This document shows, piece after piece, positions 1 to 5,361 of a DNA stretch of 11,395 nt. Below the pieces are notes generated by a model. It ran no database searches. It saw nothing but the letters and a program-made list of their open reading frames with translations, and was not told the origin of the DNA. The stretch is taken from contig URDS01000070.1 in NCBI GenBank assembly GCA_900546635.1, positions 1 through 11,395 on the forward strand. The letters run 5' to 3'. Made by a program: the position numbers and the translations under genes. Positions within the stretch are counted from its first letter, which is position 1, and each line of letters starts with the position of its first letter. The stretch is from an uncultured Eubacteriales bacterium (GTDB lineage Bacteria; Bacillota; Clostridia; Oscillospirales; CAG-272).

Positions 1-28
1 GCCCCTCCTCACGCCTATACGCGCCCCA

Positions 29-56
29 TCGTCGAAAAACCTTCGTTTTTCGACGA
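29..56. repeat. 28-base palindromic hairpin repeat, copy A
   Basis: The two arms are perfectly complementary: 12 pairs (29-40 with 45-56) around a 4-base loop CTTC. Each arm contains a run of five A or T inside the stem, and no T-run follows the stem on either strand, so it is not a textbook intrinsic terminator. A near-identical 28-base hairpin lies at 11360-11387, with 22 of 28 positions the same and compensatory pair changes. It lies just beyond the tRNA-Val terminator, and may mark the 3' end of a gene to the left of the window. Confidence 0.6.
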
Positions 57-60
57 CCAG

Positions 61-87
61 AAAAAACCGCCTAAAATAGGCGGTTTT
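61..87 (-). terminator. Intrinsic terminator of tRNA-Val
   Basis: A 7-bp stem (67-73 with 77-83) closes a 3-base loop, and on the minus strand it runs into six T (positions 66-61). The flanking A-run and T-run can extend the stem. It begins about 9 bases past the encoded CCA end of the tRNA, as expected for the end of this short transcription unit. Confidence 0.8.
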
Positions 88-95
88 CCGTATTT

Positions 96-172
96 TGGTG
101 GAGACAACTGGAATCGAACCAGTGACCCCTTGCATGTCAAGCAAGTACTCTAACCAGCTGAGCTATGCCTCC
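96..172 (-). tRNA. tRNA-Val (anticodon GAC)
   Basis: On the minus strand this folds as a full cloverleaf of 77 bases including an encoded CCA tail. The 7-bp acceptor stem GGAGGCA pairs with TGTCTCC (one G-T wobble) and the discriminator base is A. The D-arm contains AGCTCAGCTGGTTAGAG. The anticodon arm is CTTGC-TTGACAT-GCAAG and the T-arm has GGTTCGATTCC. The seven-base loop TTGACAT places GAC at the anticodon (plus-strand positions 136-138), which reads Val codons GUC/GUU. It is not Asp, whose anticodon would be GTC in the same orientation. It has its own promoter and terminator. Confidence 0.93.
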
Positions 173-182
173 GTACTCAAGT

Positions 183-211
183 ATAATAGCATACTTGATT
201 TGAAATTGCAA
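183..211 (-). promoter_or_regulatory. Sigma-A-type promoter of tRNA-Val
   Basis: On the minus strand, TTGCAA (206-211) and TATTAT (183-188) are separated by exactly 17 bases, which would start transcription about 4 bases before the mature tRNA. The -10 lies inside an 8-bp inverted repeat (TCAAGTAT at 177-184, ATACTTGA at 191-198). Confidence 0.7.
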
Positions 212-245
212 GGGGAAAACGATAAAAATTCATATTTTTTGGTTG

Positions 246-298
246 ACCGCGCAGCGACAGATATATTTCGATTTGGCAACGCGTTAAATCTGCGCGGT
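246..298. repeat. Inverted repeat over the 3' end of the DUF6514-like gene
   Basis: The 9-bp arms ACCGCGCAG (246-254) and CTGCGCGGT (290-298) are perfectly complementary across a 35-base loop. Short flanking TTGG/CCAA segments could extend the stem. The right arm covers the last coding bases of the minus-strand gene and the left arm is past its stop. On the minus strand the stem is followed by A rather than T residues, so an intrinsic terminator is not supported. An mRNA 3'-end stem is the simplest reading. Confidence 0.35.
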
Positions 299-553
299 TT
301 GTCCAAGCAAATCGTCGAGTATTTCGGGCAAATGGCAGGGATAGACCAGTTCTTCTGAAAGCAGGGACAGCAGTTTCAGGCCGTAGGATCGGCTTCGCGT
401 AATGTCCCGGATATAGATATGCTCGCCGTTGTTTTCCGAGAGGACTTCCAGATCAAGCTGCCGCCGGTTTTGCAGCAGGCTGTAAATGATTTTACAGTCT
501 GCCGCTTCCCGGACGGTTTTTTGGATGATGCGTACAGTTTTGCCTGTTTCCAC
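284..553 (-). CDS. Small DUF6514-like protein
   Basis: This gene encodes 89 residues from a GTG start. On the minus strand GGAGG lies 9 bases before the GTG, and no better start is nearby. The composition and layout resemble the clostridial DUF6514 family: an N-terminal beta-rich stretch, a middle S-R-S-Y-G-L segment (about residues 53-58), and a C-terminal L-V-Y-P-C-H-L-P-E-I-L-D-D-L-L block matching the family's V-x-P-x-H-L-x-D-x-I/V motif. There is no signal peptide or membrane segment. The family has no established function, and the assignment is from remembered pattern only. A weak promoter may lie upstream (TATACT at 590-595 on the minus strand) with no good -35. Its last codons fall inside a 9-bp inverted repeat (246-254 with 290-298). 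It is monocistronic as far as visible, with the separate tRNA-Val unit downstream. Confidence 0.65.
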   Translation of the reverse strand: METGKTVRIIQKTVREAADCKIIYSLLQNRRQLDLEVLSENNGEHIYIRDITRSRSYGLKLLSLLSEELVYPCHLPEILDDLLGQTAQI

Positions 554-777
554 GGTAAAGCACCTCCGTCACATTTTCGATGTGCTTTCAGTATAATCAA
601 TGAAAGTCGAGGCACAGACAGATGAAAAAAAGAGATAATTTACAAAAAGCGTATAGATACTTTGGAGATTATAAACAAAATAACGCAAAAAAATGTGTAT
701 TCGGTCGAAAAAAGAAGCGCGCAGAGGTTTGGTTTTCGATTGTATCCGCTTTTTTGATATAATTGTTAACATATATA

Positions 778-807
778 TTGACGTACATATGTATATTGTG
801 AGATAAT
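778..807 (+). promoter_or_regulatory. Candidate promoter for the 84-residue membrane protein
   Basis: TTGACG (778-783) and GATAAT (802-807) are separated by 18 bases; each matches five of six consensus positions. The spacer contains the perfect palindrome TACATATGTA (784-793), which could be an operator. It would give a leader of about 200 bases before the ATG at 1017. In such AT-rich sequence chance matches are common, so this is tentative. Confidence 0.4.
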
Positions 808-885
808 TAAAATCGTATTGTGAATAAAATTCATTTTGAATAATTTTCGGATTTTATAAATCCAATTTTCGCATATTTTTACATA

Positions 886-940
886 TTTCTATAATATATT
901 TATAAATACGATAAATACTGCATGTTTTTCTATAATATAT
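886..940 (+). repeat. 14-base direct repeat in the AT-rich leader
   Basis: The 14-base sequence TTTCTATAATATAT occurs at 886-899 and again at 927-940. The copies are 41 bp apart start to start, close to four helical turns. Both contain a TATAAT. They could be tandem promoter elements or binding sites, or a product of the extreme AT bias. Confidence 0.45.
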
Positions 941-1016
941 CAAATTTTTTTAAAATTTCATATGTTATAATTAATATGATTTAAAATATATGAATAAAAA
1001 TACATAGGAGTAGAAA

Positions 1017-1271
1017 ATGGGGAGGATAGGACTGAAAAAATTGCCGGTTATGGAATCCCGTGCGCAGCGGCTTTTGCGGCGGTGTCTCGGACTGGTTTGC
1101 TTTTATCTTTTGCTGGTACTGGCATACGGCTTTTATTTTTTTGATTTGCCTGAAACCGCGCAGCTTGTTTTGGAAATGCTCCGCAGCTCGTATATCGCTT
1201 CGGTTATCGCGCTTGCCGGAGCGGTAATTTTGGACTTGGATATCCGCGTTTCAAAACGCGCCGGACGCTGA
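1017..1271 (+). CDS. Small membrane protein with two predicted helices, unknown family
   Basis: This gene encodes 84 residues. AGGAG at 1006-1010 lies 6 bases before the ATG, which is good start evidence, and the codon composition is like the neighbouring genes although the leader is very AT-rich. The first 22 residues are basic (several K and R). A hydrophobic segment runs from about residue 23 to 43 (L-G-L-V-C-F-Y-L-L-L-V-L-A-Y-G-F-Y-F-F), followed by a short acidic/polar turn. A second hydrophobic segment runs from about 57 to 73, and a basic tail R-V-S-K-R-A-G-R follows. The positive-inside rule suggests both ends are cytoplasmic with a short outside loop. I do not recognise a family. A separate promoter follows at 1288-1316, so it may be its own transcription unit or the poorly coupled first gene of the operon. 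Confidence 0.75.
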   Translation: MGRIGLKKLPVMESRAQRLLRRCLGLVCFYLLLVLAYGFYFFDLPETAQLVLEMLRSSYIASVIALAGAVILDLDIRVSKRAGR

Positions 1272-1287
1272 GTGCATATGAATGGTC

Positions 1288-1316
1288 TTGAAAAAATTTT
1301 CAAAATATGATAAAAT
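1288..1316 (+). promoter_or_regulatory. Promoter of the nucleotide/RarA operon
   Basis: TTGAAA (1288-1293) and TAAAAT (1311-1316) are exactly 17 bases apart. The predicted start near 1323 leaves a leader of about 60 bases before the ATG at 1385. The -35 is part of a palindrome, TTGAAAA-AA-TTTTCAA (1288-1303), which may be an operator. Confidence 0.6.
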
Positions 1317-1384
1317 AATTGTGTTTGGAAAAATAATGTTGCGCAGCATGAAAAATTTGCATCAGAATATCAGGAGGCGTGCTT

Positions 1385-2023
1385 ATGGAAAAGTTTGTCA
1401 TTACGCTTGCGCGCAGTTGCGGCAGCGGCGGCACTTTGGTCGGAAAAAAGCTGGCAGAAAAGCTTTCGGTAGAGTATTATGACAGCAAAATTCTGCGGAT
1501 GGCTTCTGATGACAGCGGCATCAGCGAGGATCTTTTTGCCCGTGCGGACGAAAAACTGCGCCGCACGCCGCTTTTTAAAGCGTCGAGAAAGGTATACGAC
1601 GGCGAACTGATTCCGCCTGAGAGCGCGGATTTTACCTCCAGTAAGAATTTGTTTAATTATCAGGCTAAAGTGATTCGGGAACTGGCCGCAACCTCCTCCT
1701 GCGTGGTGGTGGGACGCTGCGCCGAGTTTATACTTCGCGACCGTGCGGATCTGTTTCGCGTGTTTATCAGCGGTTCCTATGATAAATGCACGATGCGGGA
1801 GGTCGAGGAGCATGGCATAAGCGAGCGCGCCGCGCGCGAGAAAGTAGACCGTATTAATAAGTACCGGTCGGACTATCACGAGTATTATACCGGAAAGACC
1901 TGGGCGCATCCCGGCAATTATGATTTGTGCCTGTCAACCGACCATTTTACGTTTGAGCAATGCGCCGACATTATTATTGCGGCCATGCGTATGAAACTTT
2001 GGGAGAAAAACCATGAAAAATGA
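1385..2023 (+). CDS. Cytidylate kinase-like family protein (PF13189-type)
   Basis: This gene encodes 212 residues. I chose the ATG at 1385 because AGGAGG at 1372-1377 sits 7 bases before it; an upstream in-frame GTG at 1379 is too close. The N-terminus I-T-L-A-R-S-C-G-S-G-G-T-L-V-G-K-K-L-A (residues 6-24) is the altered nucleotide-binding loop of the cytidylate kinase-like family, in which G-S-G-G-x-x-x-G replaces the usual G-x-G-K-S/T of true CMP kinase. C-V-V-V-G-R-C-A (106-113) is a second typical block. By family the protein probably binds a nucleotide in the cytoplasm, but the substrate is not established, so I do not call it cmk. It leads the operon and overlaps the Nudix gene by 11 bases, implying translational coupling. 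Confidence 0.85.
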   Translation: MEKFVITLARSCGSGGTLVGKKLAEKLSVEYYDSKILRMASDDSGISEDLFARADEKLRRTPLFKASRKVYDGELIPPESADFTSSKNLFNYQAKVIRELAATSSCVVVGRCAEFILRDRADLFRVFISGSYDKCTMREVEEHGISERAAREKVDRINKYRSDYHEYYTGKTWAHPGNYDLCLSTDHFTFEQCADIIIAAMRMKLWEKNHEK

Positions 2024-2636
2024 GTTTGAAACATCGGCTACGGCGCAAAGCGGGTTCCCCGAAGAGCGGCGCGCAGAGGAAGCGTCGCTTTATGAGGAGA
2101 CTTTGTCCACCGAGCGGCTTTATGACGGCGTAGTTGTTCATCTGGAGCGTTCCCGCGTTCGGCTGCCGAACGGGCACGAGAGCGTGCGCGAGGTCGTCCG
2201 GCATGTGGGCGCGGTTTGTATGCTGCCCCTGCTTGAAAACGGGGATGTGCTGATGGAACGGCAGTTTCGTTATCCGCATGCGCGCGTGCTTTGGGAGATT
2301 CCGGCGGGGAAGCTGAACTTCAAAGGCGAAGATTTTCTCGCCGCGGCCAAACGGGAACTGTATGAGGAGACCGGCTGCACAGCCGATAGATGGACGCCGA
2401 TCGGCCGGCTGTATACCACGCCGGCATTTGTGGATGAAGTGATTGAAATGTACCTTGCTGAGGGGCTGCACTCGTCGGACGGGCAGCAGCATCTGGATGC
2501 GGACGAATTTCTGACGGTGAAAAAAATACACATCGAAACGCTTTGCGATATGGTCATGCGCGGGGAGATTTCGGATGCGAAAACGCAGGTGGCCGTGCTC
2601 AAAGTGAAAAGGATATTGGATGAGAGAAAAAAGTAA
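2013..2636 (+). CDS. Nudix hydrolase, ADP-ribose pyrophosphatase-like
   Basis: This gene encodes 207 residues from the ATG at 2013, with GGGAG at 2001-2005. It overlaps the upstream gene by 11 bases and the next by 17. The Nudix motif spans residues 99-122: P-A-G-K-L then R-E-L-Y-E-E-T-G-C, with the metal-binding glutamates in R-E-x-x-E-E. The preceding E-I-P-A-G and the following block (T-T-P-A-F-V-D-E-V, 135-143) are typical of ADP-ribose pyrophosphatases (NudF type), which split ADP-ribose into AMP and ribose 5-phosphate. Two features are unusual. The spacing between the first Gly and first Glu of the Nudix box is six residues rather than five. There is also an N-terminal extension of about 26 charged residues before the first family-like segment. 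Activity class is inferred from family; substrate is unproven. Confidence 0.88.
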   Translation: MKNEFETSATAQSGFPEERRAEEASLYEETLSTERLYDGVVVHLERSRVRLPNGHESVREVVRHVGAVCMLPLLENGDVLMERQFRYPHARVLWEIPAGKLNFKGEDFLAAAKRELYEETGCTADRWTPIGRLYTTPAFVDEVIEMYLAEGLHSSDGQQHLDADEFLTVKKIHIETLCDMVMRGEISDAKTQVAVLKVKRILDERKK

Positions 2637-3105
2637 TACCTGCTGTTTTACCGGCCATCGCGATATTTCGGCGGTGACCTACAGCCAGCTTGTCGAACGG
2701 CTTGAGCCGCTTTTGATGACCCTGATTGCCAACGGGTATCGCTATTTTGTCTGCGGCGGCGCGCTGGGGTTTGATACGTTTGCGGAAACGTACATCAGCT
2801 CGCTGAAAATGCGGGGATATGACGTGCAGCTTGTGCTGATGCTGCCCTGCCGCGATCAGACCGCGCGGTGGAGCGAATACGACCGCATGGTATATAACAA
2901 TTTACTTAGCCGTGCGGATGAGATTATTTATACATCGGAGACGTATGCGGTCGGATGTATGCAAAGGCGCAACCGCGCCATGGTAGACGCGAGCAGCGCA
3001 TGCGTCTGTTATCTGACGTCGCTCGGCGGCAGCGGGACGCGCCGCACGGTGGAATATGCGTATTCCAAGGGTCTTTCAGTCGTCAATATTGCGCAAAACG
3101 CATAG
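2620..3105 (+). CDS. SLOG-family protein, YpsA/DUF1273-like
   Basis: This gene encodes 161 residues from the ATG at 2620, inside the end of the Nudix gene (17-base overlap), with only a weak AAAGGA ribosome binding site, so it probably depends on coupling. It carries the family's signature blocks: C-C-F-T-G-H-R (8-14) at the first strand, C-G-G-A-L-G-F-D-T-F-A-E (45-56) at the glycine-rich nucleotide-binding loop, G-C-M-Q-R-R-N-R-A-M-V-D (112-123), and G-G-S-G-T-R-R-T-V-E-Y-A (136-147). SLOG domains are Rossmann-like folds that bind nucleotides or NAD-derived ligands. B. subtilis YpsA has been linked to cell division, but the molecular role of the family is not settled. Length is normal and there is no membrane segment. 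Position beside a Nudix enzyme suggests a shared nucleotide ligand, which is inference. Confidence 0.85.
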   Translation: MREKSNTCCFTGHRDISAVTYSQLVERLEPLLMTLIANGYRYFVCGGALGFDTFAETYISSLKMRGYDVQLVLMLPCRDQTARWSEYDRMVYNNLLSRADEIIYTSETYAVGCMQRRNRAMVDASSACVCYLTSLGGSGTRRTVEYAYSKGLSVVNIAQNA

Positions 3106-3108
3106 CGG

Positions 3109-4491
3109 ATGAATAAAAAACAAACGGCCGGAACACGGTCTGCAAGTTTTTCCACGGGATCGGGGATGGATATGGATCAGCAAACACTCTTTGAAAAAGA
3201 CATTGCTCAACCGCTCGCGGCGCGTCTTCGCCCGCGCACGCTGGACGAGTATGTGGGGCAGACGCATCTGCTTGGAGAGGGCAAGGTGCTTCGCCGCCTG
3301 ATTGAAAACGATCAGATTTCTTCTATGATTTTCTGGGGGCCGCCGGGGGTCGGAAAAACCACGCTGGCGCGTATTATTGCCAATCGAACAAAAGCTTCTT
3401 TTATTGATTTTTCCGCTGTGACAAGCGGAATCAAAGAAATACGGACGGTGATGCAGCAGGCGGAGGACAATCGCCGATATGGGGAAAAAACGATTGTATT
3501 TGTGGACGAGATTCACCGTTTCAATAAAGCGCAGCAGGATGCTTTTCTCCCTTTTGTGGAAAAGGGCAGCATTATTTTGATCGGTGCCACAACGGAGAAT
3601 CCGTCCTTTGAAATCAACAGCGCGCTTTTGTCCCGCTGCAAGGTGTTTGTTTTGCAGGCGCTGCAGCCCGAGGAATTGATTTCGCTGCTCTCAAGGGCCC
3701 TGACGGATCCGCGCGGATTCGGAAACCAGAAAATCATGATTTCGGATGCTATGCTGAAAATGATTTCGGTTTTTGCAAACGGCGACGCAAGAACGGCGCT
3801 CTCCACGCTGGAAATGGTCGTTTTGAACGGGGATACGGATGACGGCGGGACGGTCACGGTAACCGAGGAAACGCTGGAGCAGTGTATGTCCAGAAAATCG
3901 CTGCTTTACGATAAAACCGGAGAGGAACATTATAACTTGATTTCGGCTTTGCATAAATCCATGCGAAATTCCGATCCGGACGCCGCGGTTTATTGGCTGG
4001 CCAGAATGCTGGAGGCCGGGGAGGATCCGTTGTATATTGCCCGCCGTGTGACGCGGTTTGCCGCTGAGGATATCGGACTGGCCGACCCGCGCGCACTGGA
4101 AATTTCGGTTGCCGCTTATCAGGCCTGTCATTTGATCGGGATGCCGGAATGTACGGTGCATTTGACTGAAGCGGTCGTCTATATGTCTTTGGCGCCGAAA
4201 TCGAACGCGCTGTATACGGCCTATGAGGGGGCGAAGCGGGACGCCGTAAAGCAGTTGGCGGAGCCTGTGCCGCTGGTGATTCGGAACGCGCCTACGCGGC
4301 TGATGCGGGACCTCGATTATGGAAAAGGGTATCAGTATGCGCATGACAAGGCTGATAAGCTGACGGACATGCAATGCCTGCCGAACGCTTTGCTGGGACG
4401 GGAATACTATCGGCCTACGGAACAGGGCGTCGAGGGGAAATTCAAAGCCCGGCTGGAAGAGATTAAGGCTTGGAAGAAAAAGCAGAGATAA
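3109..4491 (+). CDS. rarA: Replication-associated recombination protein A (AAA+ ATPase)
   Basis: RarA/MgsA acts at stalled replication forks with single-stranded-DNA-binding protein and is related to clamp-loader ATPases and RuvB. As called, 460 residues. The sequence P-L-A-A-R-L-R-P-R-T-L-D-E-Y-V-G-Q is the family hallmark. Walker A G-P-P-G-V-G-K-T is at 77-84, Walker B V-D-E-I-H at 132-136 (D133, E134), and the sensor-1 block I-G-A-T-T-E-N-P follows, with the usual C-terminal helical and tetramerisation region. The start is uncertain: the ATG at 3109, three bases after the SLOG stop, has no clear ribosome binding site. The in-frame ATG at 3166 (residue 20) follows a G-rich stretch and gives the usual family N-terminus, so the first 19 residues may be untranslated. 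The stop lies in a tandem 11-base near-duplication (4483-4504). It ends at the terminator at 4508. Confidence 0.93.
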   Translation: MNKKQTAGTRSASFSTGSGMDMDQQTLFEKDIAQPLAARLRPRTLDEYVGQTHLLGEGKVLRRLIENDQISSMIFWGPPGVGKTTLARIIANRTKASFIDFSAVTSGIKEIRTVMQQAEDNRRYGEKTIVFVDEIHRFNKAQQDAFLPFVEKGSIILIGATTENPSFEINSALLSRCKVFVLQALQPEELISLLSRALTDPRGFGNQKIMISDAMLKMISVFANGDARTALSTLEMVVLNGDTDDGGTVTVTEETLEQCMSRKSLLYDKTGEEHYNLISALHKSMRNSDPDAAVYWLARMLEAGEDPLYIARRVTRFAAEDIGLADPRALEISVAAYQACHLIGMPECTVHLTEAVVYMSLAPKSNALYTAYEGAKRDAVKQLAEPVPLVIRNAPTRLMRDLDYGKGYQYAHDKADKLTDMQCLPNALLGREYYRPTEQGVEGKFKARLEEIKAWKKKQR

Positions 4492-4507
4492 ATCAGAGAT
4501 AAAATAT

Positions 4508-4540
4508 GCGGCGCTGAAATGATTGTTTCAGCGCCGCGCT
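4508..4540. terminator. Bidirectional intrinsic terminator
   Basis: A perfect 12-bp stem (GCGGCGCTGAAA 4508-4519 with TTTCAGCGCCGC 4526-4537) closes a 6-base loop. On the plus strand it is followed by GCTTTTA, and on the minus strand by ATATTTTAT. It lies between the convergent ends of rarA and the XRE gene, 4 bases past the latter's stop, so it can serve both. Confidence 0.85.
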
Positions 4541-4541
4541 T

Positions 4542-5192
4542 TTATTCGGAATATACGTTGAAAGTCTCAGACGTGATCGTCGTGTCACCGAACCGAAGCT
4601 CGGCATACAAATGTCCCGTGGTGCTTATTTTTTCGGAAAGCTTCAGAGGCAGCAAAATGAAGCCGCTGCTTTCAAGAATGTCCTTTGTGAGCAGAAGCTC
4701 GGTTTCTTCGGTCATTTCCGAACCGGTCGGGACAAAGAAAATTTTGACCGTCTCCGGCTCGCCGGTATAGGTAAGCAGCATCCCCTGAATTTCCTCCGCG
4801 TTGTACCAGAGCGCTTCGGCTTCGGCCTCCTCAAGATCGGATTTCAGAAAGCGAAATCCGGTAATAGCGGGTTCCGTTGGAGATGCCGGGAGAATGTCCG
4901 CTTTATTTCGGTTCTTTTCGATAAAGAGCAGGACGCAAAGCAGCAGGGCGCACAGGAGCGCGGCGGCCAGTGCGCCGTACAGCCACCGCATACGCGCGCG
5001 GGGCATGGCCGGATTTCCGTTTTCCAGGCCGAGCAGTTCGCAGAGCGCGCTCCTGTTTTTTCCGCCGGGCAGCGAGAGGTCGCTCTCCCATTTGGAAATA
5101 GCCTGTCGGCTGACGTCCAGCTTTTCGGCGAGTTCCTCCTGCGTCATTCCGTGTTCTTCGCGTTTTTGTTTGATTTGTTCTCCGAAAGTCAT
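4542..5192 (-). CDS. Membrane-anchored XRE-family transcriptional regulator
   Basis: This gene encodes 216 residues. I chose the ATG at 5192 because AAAGGAG lies 7 bases upstream and the family sequence begins there; an upstream extension in the same frame has no support. Residues 7-57 form a Cro/C1-type helix-turn-helix (I-K-Q-K-R-E-E-H-G-M-T-Q-E-E-L-A-E-K-L, then V-S-R-Q-A-I-S-K-W-E, 27-36). A single hydrophobic helix spans about 69-92, followed by an acidic outer domain of about 120 residues that I do not recognise. N-in/C-out topology suggests a one-component sensor in which the outside domain controls DNA binding. The stretch after the helix-turn-helix (S-L-P-G-G-K-N-R) differs from the common P-x-L-x-x-L form. 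Upstream are two palindromic sites (5236-5281), probably its own operators. Target genes are unknown. Confidence 0.85.
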   Translation of the reverse strand: MTFGEQIKQKREEHGMTQEELAEKLDVSRQAISKWESDLSLPGGKNRSALCELLGLENGNPAMPRARMRWLYGALAAALLCALLLCVLLFIEKNRNKADILPASPTEPAITGFRFLKSDLEEAEAEALWYNAEEIQGMLLTYTGEPETVKIFFVPTGSEMTEETELLLTKDILESSGFILLPLKLSEKISTTGHLYAELRFGDTTITSETFNVYSE

Positions 5193-5235
5193 AAAATGTC
5201 TCCTTTCTTTTTTCCGAGATACGTCCATTTTACGC

Positions 5236-5281
5236 GCAACTGCGGTTGCATACCATACATTTTTCGGCAACAATCGGTTGC
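5236..5281 (-). promoter_or_regulatory. Two palindromic sites upstream of the XRE gene (candidate operators)
   Basis: On the minus strand the distal site reads GCAACCGATTGTTGC (5267-5281) and the proximal site GCAACCGCAGTTGC (5236-5249). They share GCAACCG at one end and GTTGC at the other, and each arm pair is perfectly complementary. Their centres are about 31-32 bp apart, three helical turns, placing them on the same DNA face 44-89 bases before the start codon. I did not find a convincing -35/-10 pair among them. Confidence 0.5.
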
Positions 5282-5314
5282 GTTTTCGGATTTTTGAGCG
5301 GCTTTTTCAAAAAA

Positions 5315-5339
5315 TTCAAAAAAGAAGATGTTTTTTGAA
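5315..5339 (-). terminator. Possible weak terminator after ksgA
   Basis: A perfect 9-bp A/T-rich stem (TTCAAAAAA 5315-5323 with TTTTTTGAA 5331-5339) closes a 7-base loop 22 bases past the ksgA stop, and on the minus strand it is followed by another T-rich run. It lacks GC pairs, so termination would be weak and ksgA transcripts may read into the XRE gene. Confidence 0.35.
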
Positions 5340-5361
5340 GACTGCGCGCCGAACCGAACGT

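Larger units (their letters stand above)
596..1016. other. AT-rich divergent intergenic region without genes
   Basis: About 420 bases separate the minus-strand DUF6514-like gene from the plus-strand membrane-protein gene. From about 740 onward it is extremely AT-rich, in sharp contrast with the genes. Small open frames here have no ribosome binding site or recognisable composition and are not called. Recognisable contents are a promoter candidate (778-807), a short hairpin GGATTT-TAT-AAATCC (849-863), a 14-base direct repeat (886-899 and 927-940), another TATAAT (966-971) without a matching -35, and the ribosome binding site of the next gene. Confidence 0.6.

Noticed and set aside
136..138. 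Reading the first tRNA as tRNA-Asp
   Set aside because: The plus strand shows GTC, but the tRNA is on the minus strand, where the anticodon is GAC (Val).
95..358. Plus-strand open frame across the tRNA-Val gene
   Set aside because: Its first third is the reverse complement of a complete tRNA and the rest overlaps the end of the minus-strand DUF6514-like gene.
705..739. Possible third copy of the end-of-window hairpin (TCGAAAA at 705-711, TTTTCGA at 733-739)
   Set aside because: Only 7 pairs with a 21-base loop and no loop similarity; not enough to count as a repeat copy.
569..772. Minus-strand 67-codon open frame in the AT-rich gap
   Set aside because: Composition looks random, no ribosome binding site, and it overlaps the upstream region of the DUF6514-like gene.
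1282..1482. Plus-strand 66-codon frame overlapping the start of the cytidylate-kinase-like gene
   Set aside because: It covers the operon promoter and its second half is an out-of-frame reading of the conserved kinase-like N-terminus.
3691..4374. Minus-strand open frame opposite rarA
   Set aside because: It is an antisense shadow of the highly conserved rarA frame; no ribosome binding site or motif.
4483..4504. Tandem 11-base near-duplication over the rarA stop codon
   Set aside because: Real (CAGAGATAAA twice) but short; most simply a slippage event with no effect on the protein, since the first TAA ends it.
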